NCBI GenBank assembly: GCA_947624005.1
Contig: CANQHV010000002.1
Location: 1-64,000, forward strand
Origin: an uncultured Clostridia bacterium
GTDB lineage: Bacteria; Bacillota; Clostridia; Christensenellales; Borkfalkiaceae
Length of the DNA: 64,000 bases
Reading direction: 5' to 3'
Shown: positions 6,514-15,324 of the stretch, piece after piece
How positions within the stretch are numbered: position 1 is the stretch's first letter
Layout: the number at the start of each line of letters is the position of its first letter
Made by a program: the position numbers and the translations under genes
Notes under the pieces: generated by a model
What the model was told of the DNA's origin: nothing
What the model saw: only the letters and a program-made list of their open reading frames with translations
Databases searched by the model: none

Positions 6514-7464
6514 ATTTCATATTTAGTTTGCCATATGGAAAAATATCACAAGACGGATATTGCTCCGATAGAAAAAGAGAACGAGCGCGATGAAAATTAT
6601 CAGGCTACGAATCCACAGATAGACAGTTCTCGGACATCGGGTAATTATCATTTAGTCCACAGGGAACAGTCCTACACGGAATTTATTAACGAGCGGATAG
6701 ACCGCCTGCACTTGCCGACTAAACCGCGCAAGGATGCCGTGCTTATGGCTTCATTTGTGTTAGGCTCGGACAACGAGTTCTTCAACGGAATATCGCCGCA
6801 AGAGCAATACTTATTCTTTCTTGACTGTACCCGCTTTTTCTCGGAGCGATACGGCAGGGAAAATATAATCTCGGCGGTTGTCCACACAGACGAGACAACT
6901 CCTCATTTACACTTGAATCTGATTCCCGTAAAGGACGGTAAACTTTGCGCGAAAGATTTATTTAACCGCAAAGCACTTACCCAACTTCAAACGGAGTTTT
7001 ACGAAAAGGTCGGTAAGAAATGGGGACTTCAACGCGGCAAGGAAGGAAGTACGGCAAAGCACCTCAACACAGCAGAGTTTAAGGCAAAGAAAATAATCGA
7101 GGGTGCGGAGCAACAAGCGCAGGAATATCTTGACGGAGTACACGATGAAATTGAAGCCGCCCAAAACCAGCCGTTGCCGAAAAAGAAAAAAGAGGTTGCG
7201 GAAGAAATAACTTCTCTGCGCAAGGACAATGCCGCGTACAAGCAACAGCTTGAAATTAAGAATAGAGATTCAAAAGACCTATTTAATCTTGTACAGGAGC
7301 AAGAACGAAAATTGCGAACTTCGGAGAAAGCATACAAAATGGTAACGGACATAATAGAAACCTATCCCGACGAGTTCGAGGCACTTCTTTCAAAGGCACG
7401 GCAAAAGAAAAATCCGCCCACCTATTTTAACGGGAATCGCAAGGGCGGTGGTAACTCAAAGTAA
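6514..7464 (+). CDS. MobV-family relaxase (Pre/Mob)
   Basis: Nicks DNA at oriT and pilots the strand during mobilization. The conserved MobV start (SYLVCHMEKYHK) is in frame only if translation begins at ATT 6514, which lies 7 bases after a perfect AAGGAGGT (6499-6506). The first ATG (6535) would remove that motif and lies 28 bases from the ribosome site. The product would be 316 residues. The metal-binding histidine motif appears as HTDETTPHLHLN near residue 123. A Lys/Glu-rich coiled-coil tail (about 210-295) follows. The protein is shorter than plasmid MobM-type relaxases, as is common for relaxases of integrative elements. A small accessory gene follows closely. Confidence 0.88.
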   Translation: MSYLVCHMEKYHKTDIAPIEKENERDENYQATNPQIDSSRTSGNYHLVHREQSYTEFINERIDRLHLPTKPRKDAVLMASFVLGSDNEFFNGISPQEQYLFFLDCTRFFSERYGRENIISAVVHTDETTPHLHLNLIPVKDGKLCAKDLFNRKALTQLQTEFYEKVGKKWGLQRGKEGSTAKHLNTAEFKAKKIIEGAEQQAQEYLDGVHDEIEAAQNQPLPKKKKEVAEEITSLRKDNAAYKQQLEIKNRDSKDLFNLVQEQERKLRTSEKAYKMVTDIIETYPDEFEALLSKARQKKNPPTYFNGNRKGGGNSK

Positions 7465-7510
7465 CAACTGAATAAGTTTATAAGGAGGTAAAATTATAAG
7501 GTAATTTCAA

Positions 7511-7696
7511 ATGTCGAGAAGAAAAAAGAACACCACGGGAATACCTGAATATCAGATGCAGGCGCTCGCAAGATTTTTACTGCCCGCAATAAGAAAATAT
7601 TATGAAACTGAAGAAGGTAAGCGGGATTTTGAATTATGGCAAGCCGAGCGGCAAAAACAACTGAATAAAAAACCGTTAAATAAAGAGTCCCATTGA
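7511..7696 (+). CDS. Small conserved-looking mobilization-region protein
   Basis: A 61-residue protein, strongly basic at both ends (MSRRKKNT ... KQLNKKPLNK) with a helical centre (MQALARFLLPAIRKYY). The ATG at 7511 has AAGGT 8 bases upstream; a stronger AAGGAGG (7482-7488) is too far away. It directly follows the relaxase and precedes a terminator, so it is probably in the relaxase transcript. A role in relaxosome assembly is only inferred from position. Confidence 0.6.
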   Translation: MSRRKKNTTGIPEYQMQALARFLLPAIRKYYETEEGKRDFELWQAERQKQLNKKPLNKESH

Positions 7697-7757
7697 TTGC
7701 AAGGGATTAGCCTATAAAAAATAGGGTCAAGGTTAGCCGTAGGTCCCATAAACGGCT

Positions 7758-7797
7758 GGCGGGCGGAACAATGAAGTTCCGCCCGCCTATTTTTTTA
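7758..7797 (+). terminator. Terminator of the mobilization operon
   Basis: GGCGGGCGGAAC pairs with GTTCCGCCCGCC around a short loop, followed by TATTTTTTT. Confidence 0.9.
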
Positions 7798-7848
7798 GTT
7801 ATTCAATAAATATTTATAAAGTAAAGGATAATTCCCAGATGATTTATT

Positions 7849-8127
7849 CTACAAACTTTTCAAAAATTCAATTAGAAGATTTTTTTGCCGAGGTGTTAAG
7901 TTTGACATTGCGGTGGCTTCTTCTACGTTTTCGCTTACATTAAAAAAGTCTTTTAAGGAGATTCCGAGTGCATCGCAAATGAGTTGTAAATGTCCTATGG
8001 TTATGTCCGCTTCTCCAAGTTCTACTCGACGCAAGTGGGTTTGGGAAACACCTGCTTTTTCTGCAAGTGCATTTTGCGAAATGTCAACTTTTGCTCTCAA
8101 AAACTTAATTCTTTCTCCGACGTCCAT
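7849..8127 (-). CDS. XRE-family repressor controlling the type III R-M genes
   Basis: A 92-residue protein with a Cro/CI helix-turn-helix over most of its length (ISQNALAEKAGVSQTHLRRVELG) and a short C-terminal helix. AAAGGTGTTAAC precedes its ATG. It diverges from the methyltransferase gene across a 128-base region holding repeated TAGTCTTAT/CTTATAAG motifs, two of which overlap the methyltransferase promoter. In established type II systems, small XRE controller proteins delay restriction after entry; a comparable job for this type III pair is inferred from context. Confidence 0.8.
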   Translation of the reverse strand: MDVGERIKFLRAKVDISQNALAEKAGVSQTHLRRVELGEADITIGHLQLICDALGISLKDFFNVSENVEEATAMSNLTPRQKNLLIEFLKSL

Positions 8128-8139
8128 GTTAACACCTTT

Positions 8140-8240
8140 TAGTCTTATAAGAATATTTTAATGCATTATTCCCAAAAGTATTATTCTTATAAGGTTGCTT
8201 AATTAGTCTTATAATGCTATAATGTAAAAGTATAAGACTA
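8140..8240. promoter_or_regulatory. Repeated CTTATAAG / TAGTCTTAT operator motifs
   Basis: Four related sites occur: TAGTCTTATAAG (8140-8151), ATTCTTATAAGG (8183-8194), TAGTCTTATAAT (8204-8215) and the inverted form ATAAGACTA (8232-8240). The first lies close to the XRE start. The last two bracket the -10 box of the methyltransferase promoter. They are the natural binding sites for the adjacent XRE protein. Confidence 0.65.
8195..8223 (+). promoter_or_regulatory. Promoter of the type III mod-res operon
   Basis: TTGCTT (8195-8200), a 17-base spacer and TATAAT (8218-8223). The spacer contains one operator motif, and another follows the start site. Confidence 0.7.
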
Positions 8241-8255
8241 ATGAGGCGGTAATGT

Positions 8256-9992
8256 ATGTCCACGAACATATCAAAAGAAAAGCGAGAAAAGCTTATTGAA
8301 AAAATCAAGTCTATCAAAACATATATTACTTCTGCGCCGCAGGATGAAAACACTGCAACACTCTTAACCTATATTGCTGAAATCGAGAAAGATATCAAAA
8401 ACAAAAAGTATGGACTCGTTTTTGAAGAACATAGGGAAGCTGTCGATGAACTATTGGAAACGCATACGCCCGTCTTGACGGAAGAAAAAGAGCTATTTAT
8501 CGACAACGGCGGAAAAATGAATTTTCTCATCGAGGGAGATAATCTTGCCGCTCTTAAATTGCTTGAAAAGACGCATAAGGGTAAAATTGATATTATCTAT
8601 ATCGATCCGCCCTACAACACAGGAAAAGAAGATTTTATTTACAACGATAGATATGTTGGTTGCGACGATATGTTTAGACATAGCAAGTGGATCTCTTTTA
8701 TGGAGAAACGTTTGCGGTTGGCACAAGCTTTGTTGTCTAACGACGGGGCAATCTTCATATCGATTGACGATAATGAGTATGCGCCATTGAAATTGATTTG
8801 CGATGAGATTTTTGGCGCAGATAATTTGCTTTCTGTTCACCATATTCAGGTACGATTTACAAATAAAAGCTTAAACGAGCGGAAAGCCTTTCAGGAATGC
8901 GTGGAATATGTGTTAATATATGCAAAAAACGCCGCCCATTTTCCAGCCAACCGACCTCAAGTTGAATATTCACTTGAAGCATTCAAGTACAAAATAAATG
9001 AATTAGCATCGCCTATCAAATTAAAAGTCGGTGATCGCGATGTTGAGGTATTTAGGAAGGGCGAATGGGAAATTGAGCAGGTTTCTGCGAATATTGATAA
9101 CTTAAAAGAAACGTGGGTTACGGGAAGTATATATTCAGGAACAGGACATGGGGCAATTTATCAAAAAATCGTAGAACCGCGCCTTGCCATTGATGGTTAT
9201 CAATGCTTATATAAAGTTTATGGCTTGGGAGAAGACGGACTCGGTTATCGTTATTTTAGCGGCCCACAAAAGCCTAGTGCCACCAAAGGAAAAATGTTTA
9301 CAGGCGTCCCAATAGCAAGGCGTAAAGAGATTGAAAACGGGCAAGCCATCAAATTGGGTGTAATTCCGAACATATATGATTTTAGCCCGGATTTTGGAAA
9401 TATCCGTCACGAGGGCGGAGTCGGCTTCAATAGTGGCAAGAAGCCTACAAAACTGTTGAAACAACTTATAAACTACCATAAACGGAAAGACATCACTGTT
9501 CTCGACTTTTTTGCCGGTTCGGCATCTACCGGTCATGCAGTGCTTGACCTTAATTATGAAGATAGCGGAGACAGAAATTTTATACTTTGCACAAATTCGG
9601 AAAAAAATATATGCCGAGAAATAGCCTATCCTCGCTTAAAAAATGTAATATCGCATCATAATGTTGCAAGCCTCAAATATTTTAAAGTAGACTATATACC
9701 CATATCGGAGAAACTTTATTACGAATATGCGGACGAGCTTTTGAAGCATATCAAAGAACTCGTAGAGCTTGAAAACGGAGTAAATTTTACGGGCAACGAT
9801 GAGATTGCCATTCTCCTTACCGAAGAAGAATTAGATGCTTTTACAGCATCTATGTCCGAGACTACCGTATGCAAAACAATTTACCTCGGGCACGACGTTC
9901 TGACAAGCGAGGCTCAAGAAAAACTATTCAAAAAATACAATATTACGATAAACGTGATTCCCGATTACTATTATAGGGAGTTAGAGGGCTGA
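8256..9992 (+). CDS. mod: Type III restriction-modification DNA methyltransferase (Mod)
   Basis: A 578-residue adenine-N6 methyltransferase of the beta class. The catalytic DPPYNTG motif (about residue 117) comes before the AdoMet-binding motif DFFAGSASTGHA (about 418), the order typical of type III Mod subunits. The region between them, about 150-400, would hold the target recognition domain. The N-terminal 80 residues are a charged helical extension. GAGGCGG precedes the ATG. The stop is one base from the restriction subunit gene, so the two are translationally coupled. In type III systems Mod sets specificity and protects the host DNA by hemimethylation; the recognition sequence cannot be read from the protein. 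Confidence 0.93.
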   Translation: MSTNISKEKREKLIEKIKSIKTYITSAPQDENTATLLTYIAEIEKDIKNKKYGLVFEEHREAVDELLETHTPVLTEEKELFIDNGGKMNFLIEGDNLAALKLLEKTHKGKIDIIYIDPPYNTGKEDFIYNDRYVGCDDMFRHSKWISFMEKRLRLAQALLSNDGAIFISIDDNEYAPLKLICDEIFGADNLLSVHHIQVRFTNKSLNERKAFQECVEYVLIYAKNAAHFPANRPQVEYSLEAFKYKINELASPIKLKVGDRDVEVFRKGEWEIEQVSANIDNLKETWVTGSIYSGTGHGAIYQKIVEPRLAIDGYQCLYKVYGLGEDGLGYRYFSGPQKPSATKGKMFTGVPIARRKEIENGQAIKLGVIPNIYDFSPDFGNIRHEGGVGFNSGKKPTKLLKQLINYHKRKDITVLDFFAGSASTGHAVLDLNYEDSGDRNFILCTNSEKNICREIAYPRLKNVISHHNVASLKYFKVDYIPISEKLYYEYADELLKHIKELVELENGVNFTGNDEIAILLTEEELDAFTASMSETTVCKTIYLGHDVLTSEAQEKLFKKYNITINVIPDYYYRELEG

Positions 9993-9993
9993 T

Positions 9994-12195
9994 ATGAATA
10001 TCACTTTGGCAGATTTTCAGTTGGATGCGATAAAACGGTTACTTGAGAGTATGGAGGGAAATGTCCGTGATATTACTTTGAAAAGTCCTACGGGGAGCGG
10101 AAAGACGATCATTTTGACCCACTTCATGGACGAATATATGAAGGGGCACGCAAGAACCGTGTTTGTTTGGCTTACGCCAGGCAAGGGCAACCTCGAAGAA
10201 CAGAGCAAGGCAAAAATGGATAAATATATCCATAACGCGCAGACGAAGTTGCTTGCCGATGTCATGACGGGCGGCTTTGCCGAAAACGATGCCTGCTTTA
10301 TAAACTGGGAGAAGCTGACGAAAAAGGGCAACAACGCCTTGAAAGACAGTGAGCGCACAAACTTTTTGGAATGGGTAGAAAAAGCGCAAGATTCGGGGCT
10401 TTTATTTAAGGTCATCATCGATGAAAGCCATCAGAATTTTACCGAAAAAGCCGATGCAATCGTGCAACTATTCCACACCGACAAAATCATTCGCTGTTCC
10501 GCTACACCACTCATTGATAAACGAGCAAAACTCATTGAAGTTCCAGAAGAAAATGTCATTGCAGAGGGATTGATTAAAAAATTGCTCGTTATCAACGAGA
10601 ATTTTCCGCAGGTTATCGAAACGGAGAATCAAACCGAGTATCTTCTTGAACGGGCACTTAAAAAGCAACGGGAACTTCATTCAGCATTCCTCAACCATAA
10701 AGCGGATATTAACCCGCTTATCATCGTGCAACTTCCGAACAATTACGACCTGCTTTTGGATGTCGTGGAAAAATATTTTGAAAAGAACGGGATTACATGC
10801 GAAGCAGGAACTCTTGCCGTGTGGCTCTCTAATCGGCACGAAAATCTCGAACACATTTCCGAGAACAATGCTAATACGGTTGCGGTTATTATTAAGCAGG
10901 CGGTCGCTACGGGTTGGGATTGCCCTCGCGCACACATTCTTGTAAAATTGCGCGAGAATATGGACGAAACCTTTGAAGTGCAGACTATTGGACGCATCCG
11001 CCGTATGCCCGAGGCGAAGCATTACGGCGTAGACCTTCTTGACAGTTGCTACCTCTATACATTTGACAGCACCTTCACGCAAGGGGTCAAAGCGAGCATG
11101 GGCAAAGGCGCATTGAACGAAAAGACGCTATTTCTTAAAAACGAACATAAAGCGTTTACCCTCACCAAAGAGCAACGGACTATGGTAACAGACCTGCGCG
11201 ATTCCCGTAAGGCTCTTGCCGCTATTTCGGCGTATCTGAAATCGACTTACAGACTGACGGGAAACAAAGTACAGAACAGGTTGAAACTTGAAAGTAGAGG
11301 GTTCGTTTTCTCCGACCACATCGTGCGCTATACATATTCGGGGAAAGTCGCTATGATATGGGAACTTTCCGAAAAGGACAGGCTAAATGCAATCGAAATT
11401 AAAGAGCCAATCAATACGCACGTTCATGGACGGGAGTATCATCATCGCGTCGGGCAAATCGGTCTTGAAATCGGCATGGAATACGCCAAGATGAACACGA
11501 TTATCGGCAAACTGTTTTCGGACAAGTTTTCTTATACGGGGCAGGTGTTGAATTTAACCGTGCGCGAACTCTATGCGTTTGTAATCAACAATATGGACGT
11601 GCTTCGGCATATCTGTCGGGAAGCTATGGCGGCAAACTTAGCGCAGGAAGTATTGTCCCCCGCTATGATTTCCGAAAAACCGTTCTACTTCCCCCACAGC
11701 GTGCCGTTTACTTACGACGCAACAAGCAAAGTGCAATCAGAGAGCGTAAAGAATGTTTATCAAGGTTATCTGCTCTCGGCAGAACCGCGTTCTTCATCTG
11801 AAAAGAAATTTGAAAAATTTTGCGAAAACTGCGGTGCGGTGGATTGGTTTTATAAGAACGGCGACAAGGGTGACGAATATTTTTCCATCGTCTATCAGGA
11901 CAATAGTAAAAAGCAAAAGCTTTTTTATCCCGACTACATTCTATCCGTCGGCGGCGAAACGTGGTTAATTGAAACAAAAGGGGGATTTGACCGCACGGGT
12001 GCAAGCGAAGATATTGACTCTTTTTCGCCAAAGAAGTTTGAAGTCCTCCGTGCCTATCTTGAAAAACACGCCTTTAAAGGCGGCTTTGTGCGATTCGACA
12101 AACAAAGCGAGGAACTTTGTATCTGCACGAAAGCGTACAGCGACGATATCCATTCAGAAGCTTGGAAACTATTGAGCAATATTTTTAAGGAATAA
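9994..12195 (+). CDS. res: Type III restriction endonuclease subunit (Res)
   Basis: A 733-residue superfamily-2 helicase/nuclease. Walker A SPTGSGKT is at about residue 30, the DEAD-box-like Walker B IDESH at about 141, the SAT motif (CSATPL) at about 170, and the arginine-finger region QTIGRIRRMP at about 330. The C-terminal nuclease domain (about 600-730) carries YPDYIL followed by IETKGG, the PD-ExK arrangement. Res cuts DNA with ATP when Mod meets unmethylated head-to-head sites. The gene starts one base after the mod stop. It is shorter than many Res proteins (about 900-1000 residues) but all motifs are visible. A long hairpin follows the stop. Confidence 0.92.
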   Translation: MNITLADFQLDAIKRLLESMEGNVRDITLKSPTGSGKTIILTHFMDEYMKGHARTVFVWLTPGKGNLEEQSKAKMDKYIHNAQTKLLADVMTGGFAENDACFINWEKLTKKGNNALKDSERTNFLEWVEKAQDSGLLFKVIIDESHQNFTEKADAIVQLFHTDKIIRCSATPLIDKRAKLIEVPEENVIAEGLIKKLLVINENFPQVIETENQTEYLLERALKKQRELHSAFLNHKADINPLIIVQLPNNYDLLLDVVEKYFEKNGITCEAGTLAVWLSNRHENLEHISENNANTVAVIIKQAVATGWDCPRAHILVKLRENMDETFEVQTIGRIRRMPEAKHYGVDLLDSCYLYTFDSTFTQGVKASMGKGALNEKTLFLKNEHKAFTLTKEQRTMVTDLRDSRKALAAISAYLKSTYRLTGNKVQNRLKLESRGFVFSDHIVRYTYSGKVAMIWELSEKDRLNAIEIKEPINTHVHGREYHHRVGQIGLEIGMEYAKMNTIIGKLFSDKFSYTGQVLNLTVRELYAFVINNMDVLRHICREAMAANLAQEVLSPAMISEKPFYFPHSVPFTYDATSKVQSESVKNVYQGYLLSAEPRSSSEKKFEKFCENCGAVDWFYKNGDKGDEYFSIVYQDNSKKQKLFYPDYILSVGGETWLIETKGGFDRTGASEDIDSFSPKKFEVLRAYLEKHAFKGGFVRFDKQSEELCICTKAYSDDIHSEAWKLLSNIFKE

Positions 12196-12207
12196 TAATC
12201 ATTCAGA

Positions 12208-12252
12208 TATACAACAAACAGCCATTCACAAAGAATGGCTGTTTGTTGTGTA
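12208..12252. terminator. Hairpin between convergent res and TrlF-type genes
   Basis: A 17-bp perfect stem (ACAACAAACAGCCATTC paired with its complement, loop ACAAA), extended by three weaker pairs. It lies between convergent genes and is likely to act on both, although neither strand has a strong T-run. Confidence 0.6.
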
Positions 12253-12288
12253 TAGTAATGGCAAAGGAAATAGCATGAATTGATTTAA

Positions 12289-15084
12289 CTAATCGTTTAT
12301 AGCGTATTTATTTCTTCGAACGGCAAAAGCTTCTTTCCCGCCCTCCAAAACCTCGCATATTTGTTGTTGCATACCTGTCTTATATAGAATTCCGTTCATA
12401 ACTTGTCCATCGGCATCTTTAATGGATTCGATGTCCTCAATAGATCCTGTACGATATTCAAATCTGTGCTTATAGTTCTTTGCATTATTTCCGTCTTGAT
12501 TGGCAATGATGACCTCTTCGGCGTCACAACCGACGACAATATTTGCATTGTGGGTAACTAGAATTATTTGTCTTGCAATTTTTTTCTCCCTAATAAAACC
12601 AACAAGCTCAACAAAAACGGAACGATTATCCAAGTCATCTTCAGGTTGATCTATCAAGATAGGACATTTTGATTCTGCCAAATTAATTAAAAGCTTTAGA
12701 AGAACTAGTGCTTTTTTACCGGGAGACATCTTTTTAATTTCATCACCATCTAGTTTTATGGTGTATGTTATATTATACCAGTCACTAGCGATACTTCTAA
12801 TGACTTCTTCGGCTTGTACAGATTTTTTCAAAAGCCCTAATTTACTGTCTAAAATTTTTAAAATACAATTTTTAACGAATTTTTCGTCAAAATCATTAGC
12901 AAAAAAATTCCATTCTCCATTCGAGTTTCGTGTGAATATTTGTCCCAGTTTACGGTTGTCTACAAAACTTGAAAGCTTCTCTGTAAAAACCTCAGTCCTA
13001 AAGGGGGCGGAAACTATAAACTCCATATCATCGCTATTCAAGTCGGATCTGGAGTTTACAGCACACATATATTCATTATGAATATGCTGAAAAGAAAGAG
13101 TTAAATGAGCAATTTCATCTAAGATATTATCGAATGAATTTTGCAGTTTTTCAATTTCAGCATCCAATTTATGCAGAGAATCAAGCTTTTGTTCTTCCAG
13201 CATGAGTTCTTTTGATAATTGTGCGATGGCAGCATTCCCTTCTATCTTGGGTTTTAAAACAGTAATCTGTTTTTCTCCTTCGCTAATAGAAACCTGCAAA
13301 GATAAAATATCCTCATCAATTTTCTTTATGTAACCACTTTTATATTGAGCCCACTGCTTATGTGCTGTTGTTACAATTTGATTCTGTGCCTCTTTTAAAA
13401 GAGCTTTATATGGTTCACTAATAGCAGCAGTAAATTCTTTTTCTTCGATTAGATTTTCAATTGATTGTATATGCAATCTATCGCTTTCAAGTTGTTTAAG
13501 AGATATCTTGTGATCGGCTAACGTTTTTAATAAATTTTCGTAGGTGGTTATATCAGTCTCAGATAGACTATTTTCTTGAATCAATTTTTCTTTTTGCTCT
13601 TTGATTTTTATTATTTCTTTTTCAACTGACTTAGCATCGCCTTTTTCTAATTTTTTTGCTTTTACTTCGTTGATGTTCTGAAAAATTGATAGTAAATCAT
13701 ACACTTTTTTATCCGCTTTAATTTTTAAAGCGGAAATATTATCCTCATGGGCTTTATACAAAGTCTCTATTTCTGCATTTTGCAGGAGGATTTCCTGTAT
13801 AATTTCGTCAACCTCTGTCTTTTCTTCAACGGCATCACTTAACTTGTTTAAATATGTTTGAGGTATATATACTATTTTCTTTTCAATATCTGCAATATCT
13901 TTTTGAGATATTACACCATCACGCCATAATACTTTGACATTCTTAAGCTCGCGGTATGATGAATTTGTAACCGCAAGTTTTTCCGTAACCTGTTGAGGCG
14001 CAATGGCTCTCGCCATATTATTTAACAGTAAGGACTTCCCAGTAGATTTGCCCCCAATTATACAAGTTAACTGATCATTAAAAGGTATAGGCTCTTCAGA
14101 AAAATCTTCATCATCAATAATTACTTTGTCTATAACATAATAATCTGCTTTATTCTCAGGTTTTAGTTCTTGAATGCGCACACGTGATTTTGGTTCAAAA
14201 ATGATTTCTTTCATCCCCTCAAACGAGGGCTTCGCCTTAATCCAACAATATTTTTTAAGGGCGGGTTCAAAAATCGCAGTATTCGTGTGAGCATCACTAC
14301 CAGTAACACAAGGCAATAATTTACCATATTTTTTGCATACAGTTTTTATATCATCTGTTTTTTCGCCCAAGAAATATTTAACATCGCTTTCGCTTGCAGA
14401 AAAAATCAAATCGGACATACGATAAAGCTCAGTTCTAGTTTCATACAACTGGGAGTCAAAATTATCGCAACTTGGATTTGCAATCCCTGATGCGCCATCA
14501 GATGTTTTGTTTGAAATCGCTATAATTGTGTTTTTACGTAAATCCACATCCTGCGCGAATAATTCTTTTAATTGAGAATATGGTATCACAAACTGCTCTG
14601 TGGCGATTCGCTTTGCGTTATTTTCATCCAAAGAAGGATCTATAGATTTACCAAATCGAATCAATTCCGTTTCCAAAGCACTAAATGATGTTGATCCTTT
14701 GGAAAATTTCAGCTTGCCAAAAAAACGCCCATCTAATTCATTGGCAATTTTTGGATTGAATAGGCAATGGATATTTATTGGAGTATTTTGCGCAATCGGG
14801 GTTATGCGTAATTCTACATTGGGAAAAATAAAAGGAATTATATTATCTAAAATCCCATCAGATATTATTTTTAAATAGTTTTTTATAGATAAATAATCCG
14901 TGATGCCCATACCTACAATCTTGTGTTGGCTATTTGATCCATCACCTATATATTCCAAAATATCGCTATAGTACTTTTCCCATTTATCATCAATATTTTT
15001 TCCATCAAATTGTTCGTTTTTTAAAGTGCCTGGAGTGTGAATATGAAAATCCCATCTATTCCATTCCGAACCGCGCGAGTACAT
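12289..15084 (-). CDS. TrlF-type PHP domain plus SMC/ABC-like ATPase
   Basis: The 931-residue protein is started at ATG 15084 (GGAG nine bases upstream). The N-terminal PHP phosphoesterase part begins RWDFHIHTPGT and includes TGSDAHTN (metal-binding His/Asp). The ATPase core has Walker A GGKSTGKS near residue 345, a long coiled-coil insertion (about 420-650), an ABC-like SPGKKA motif near 785, and Walker B ILIDQPEDDLD near 808, with a following VTHNAN switch histidine. The architecture matches proteins annotated as TrlF family: PHP nuclease or phosphatase fused to an SMC/Rad50-like ATPase. Its place beside a type III system suggests an antiphage or DNA-sensing role, which is inference. Both catalytic halves look intact. 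Confidence 0.85.
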   Translation of the reverse strand: MYSRGSEWNRWDFHIHTPGTLKNEQFDGKNIDDKWEKYYSDILEYIGDGSNSQHKIVGMGITDYLSIKNYLKIISDGILDNIIPFIFPNVELRITPIAQNTPINIHCLFNPKIANELDGRFFGKLKFSKGSTSFSALETELIRFGKSIDPSLDENNAKRIATEQFVIPYSQLKELFAQDVDLRKNTIIAISNKTSDGASGIANPSCDNFDSQLYETRTELYRMSDLIFSASESDVKYFLGEKTDDIKTVCKKYGKLLPCVTGSDAHTNTAIFEPALKKYCWIKAKPSFEGMKEIIFEPKSRVRIQELKPENKADYYVIDKVIIDDEDFSEEPIPFNDQLTCIIGGKSTGKSLLLNNMARAIAPQQVTEKLAVTNSSYRELKNVKVLWRDGVISQKDIADIEKKIVYIPQTYLNKLSDAVEEKTEVDEIIQEILLQNAEIETLYKAHEDNISALKIKADKKVYDLLSIFQNINEVKAKKLEKGDAKSVEKEIIKIKEQKEKLIQENSLSETDITTYENLLKTLADHKISLKQLESDRLHIQSIENLIEEKEFTAAISEPYKALLKEAQNQIVTTAHKQWAQYKSGYIKKIDEDILSLQVSISEGEKQITVLKPKIEGNAAIAQLSKELMLEEQKLDSLHKLDAEIEKLQNSFDNILDEIAHLTLSFQHIHNEYMCAVNSRSDLNSDDMEFIVSAPFRTEVFTEKLSSFVDNRKLGQIFTRNSNGEWNFFANDFDEKFVKNCILKILDSKLGLLKKSVQAEEVIRSIASDWYNITYTIKLDGDEIKKMSPGKKALVLLKLLINLAESKCPILIDQPEDDLDNRSVFVELVGFIREKKIARQIILVTHNANIVVGCDAEEVIIANQDGNNAKNYKHRFEYRTGSIEDIESIKDADGQVMNGILYKTGMQQQICEVLEGGKEAFAVRRNKYAIND

Positions 15085-15201
15085 TCTTGCATTCTCCTTT
15101 TCCATAATTTTAGCATATTTTGTAGAAATTTGCAAGATGTTGATAAATCTATCGCCAAACGAAATAAAAAATATGCGTTATCAGTTTTTAGTCCACACAA
15201 T

Positions 15202-15241
15202 AAAGGCGAAGCCGTCTCCTAATGGAAACGGGTTCGCCTTT
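15202..15241 (-). terminator. Terminator-like hairpin after tRNA-Glu
   Basis: AAAGGCGAA and TTCGCCTTT pair around an inner GCCGT/ACGGG-like segment. It lies just 3' of the tRNA on the minus strand. If the element is inserted at the tRNA end, this hairpin is element DNA substituting for the original terminator. Confidence 0.55.
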
Positions 15242-15249
15242 ACTTTGCT

Positions 15250-15268
15250 TGGTGACCCTGTCGGGAAT
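15250..15268 (-). repeat. Right att candidate within tRNA-Glu 3' end
   Basis: TGGTGACCCTGTCGGGAAT forms the last 19 bases of the tRNA. It has a copy with one mismatch at 1296-1314 and a nine-base copy at 1443-1451. Confidence 0.6.
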
Positions 15269-15324
15269 CGAACCCGAGATTGAGCCTTGAGAGGGCTCCG
15301 TCTTAACCGCTTGACCACAGGGCC
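15250..15324 (-). tRNA. tRNA-Glu (anticodon CTC)
   Basis: The minus strand folds as a complete 75-base cloverleaf with encoded CCA. Acceptor arms GGCCCTG and CAGGGTC pair (one G-U). The anticodon stem GAGCC/GGCTC encloses loop CTCTCAA with anticodon CTC. The T-arm GGGTTCGATTCCC is canonical. It lies at the right edge of the mobile element, whose insertion has kept the gene intact. Confidence 0.95.

Larger units (their letters stand above)
1296..15268. mobile_element. Probable integrative mobilizable element at tRNA-Glu
   Basis: About 14 kb lies between direct copies of a tRNA-Glu 3'-end sequence (1296-1314 and 15250-15268). Inside are a large serine recombinase at one end, a MobV relaxase with an oriT-like repeat, two XRE regulators, a DUF1016 nuclease, a DUF2971 protein, a type III restriction-modification pair and a TrlF-type ATPase. 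No type IV secretion genes are present, so transfer would depend on a helper. The content is more AT-rich than the chromosome to its right. The exact left edge is uncertain, because a shorter third copy of the tRNA end (1443-1451) overlaps the end of the recombinase gene. Confidence 0.65.
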
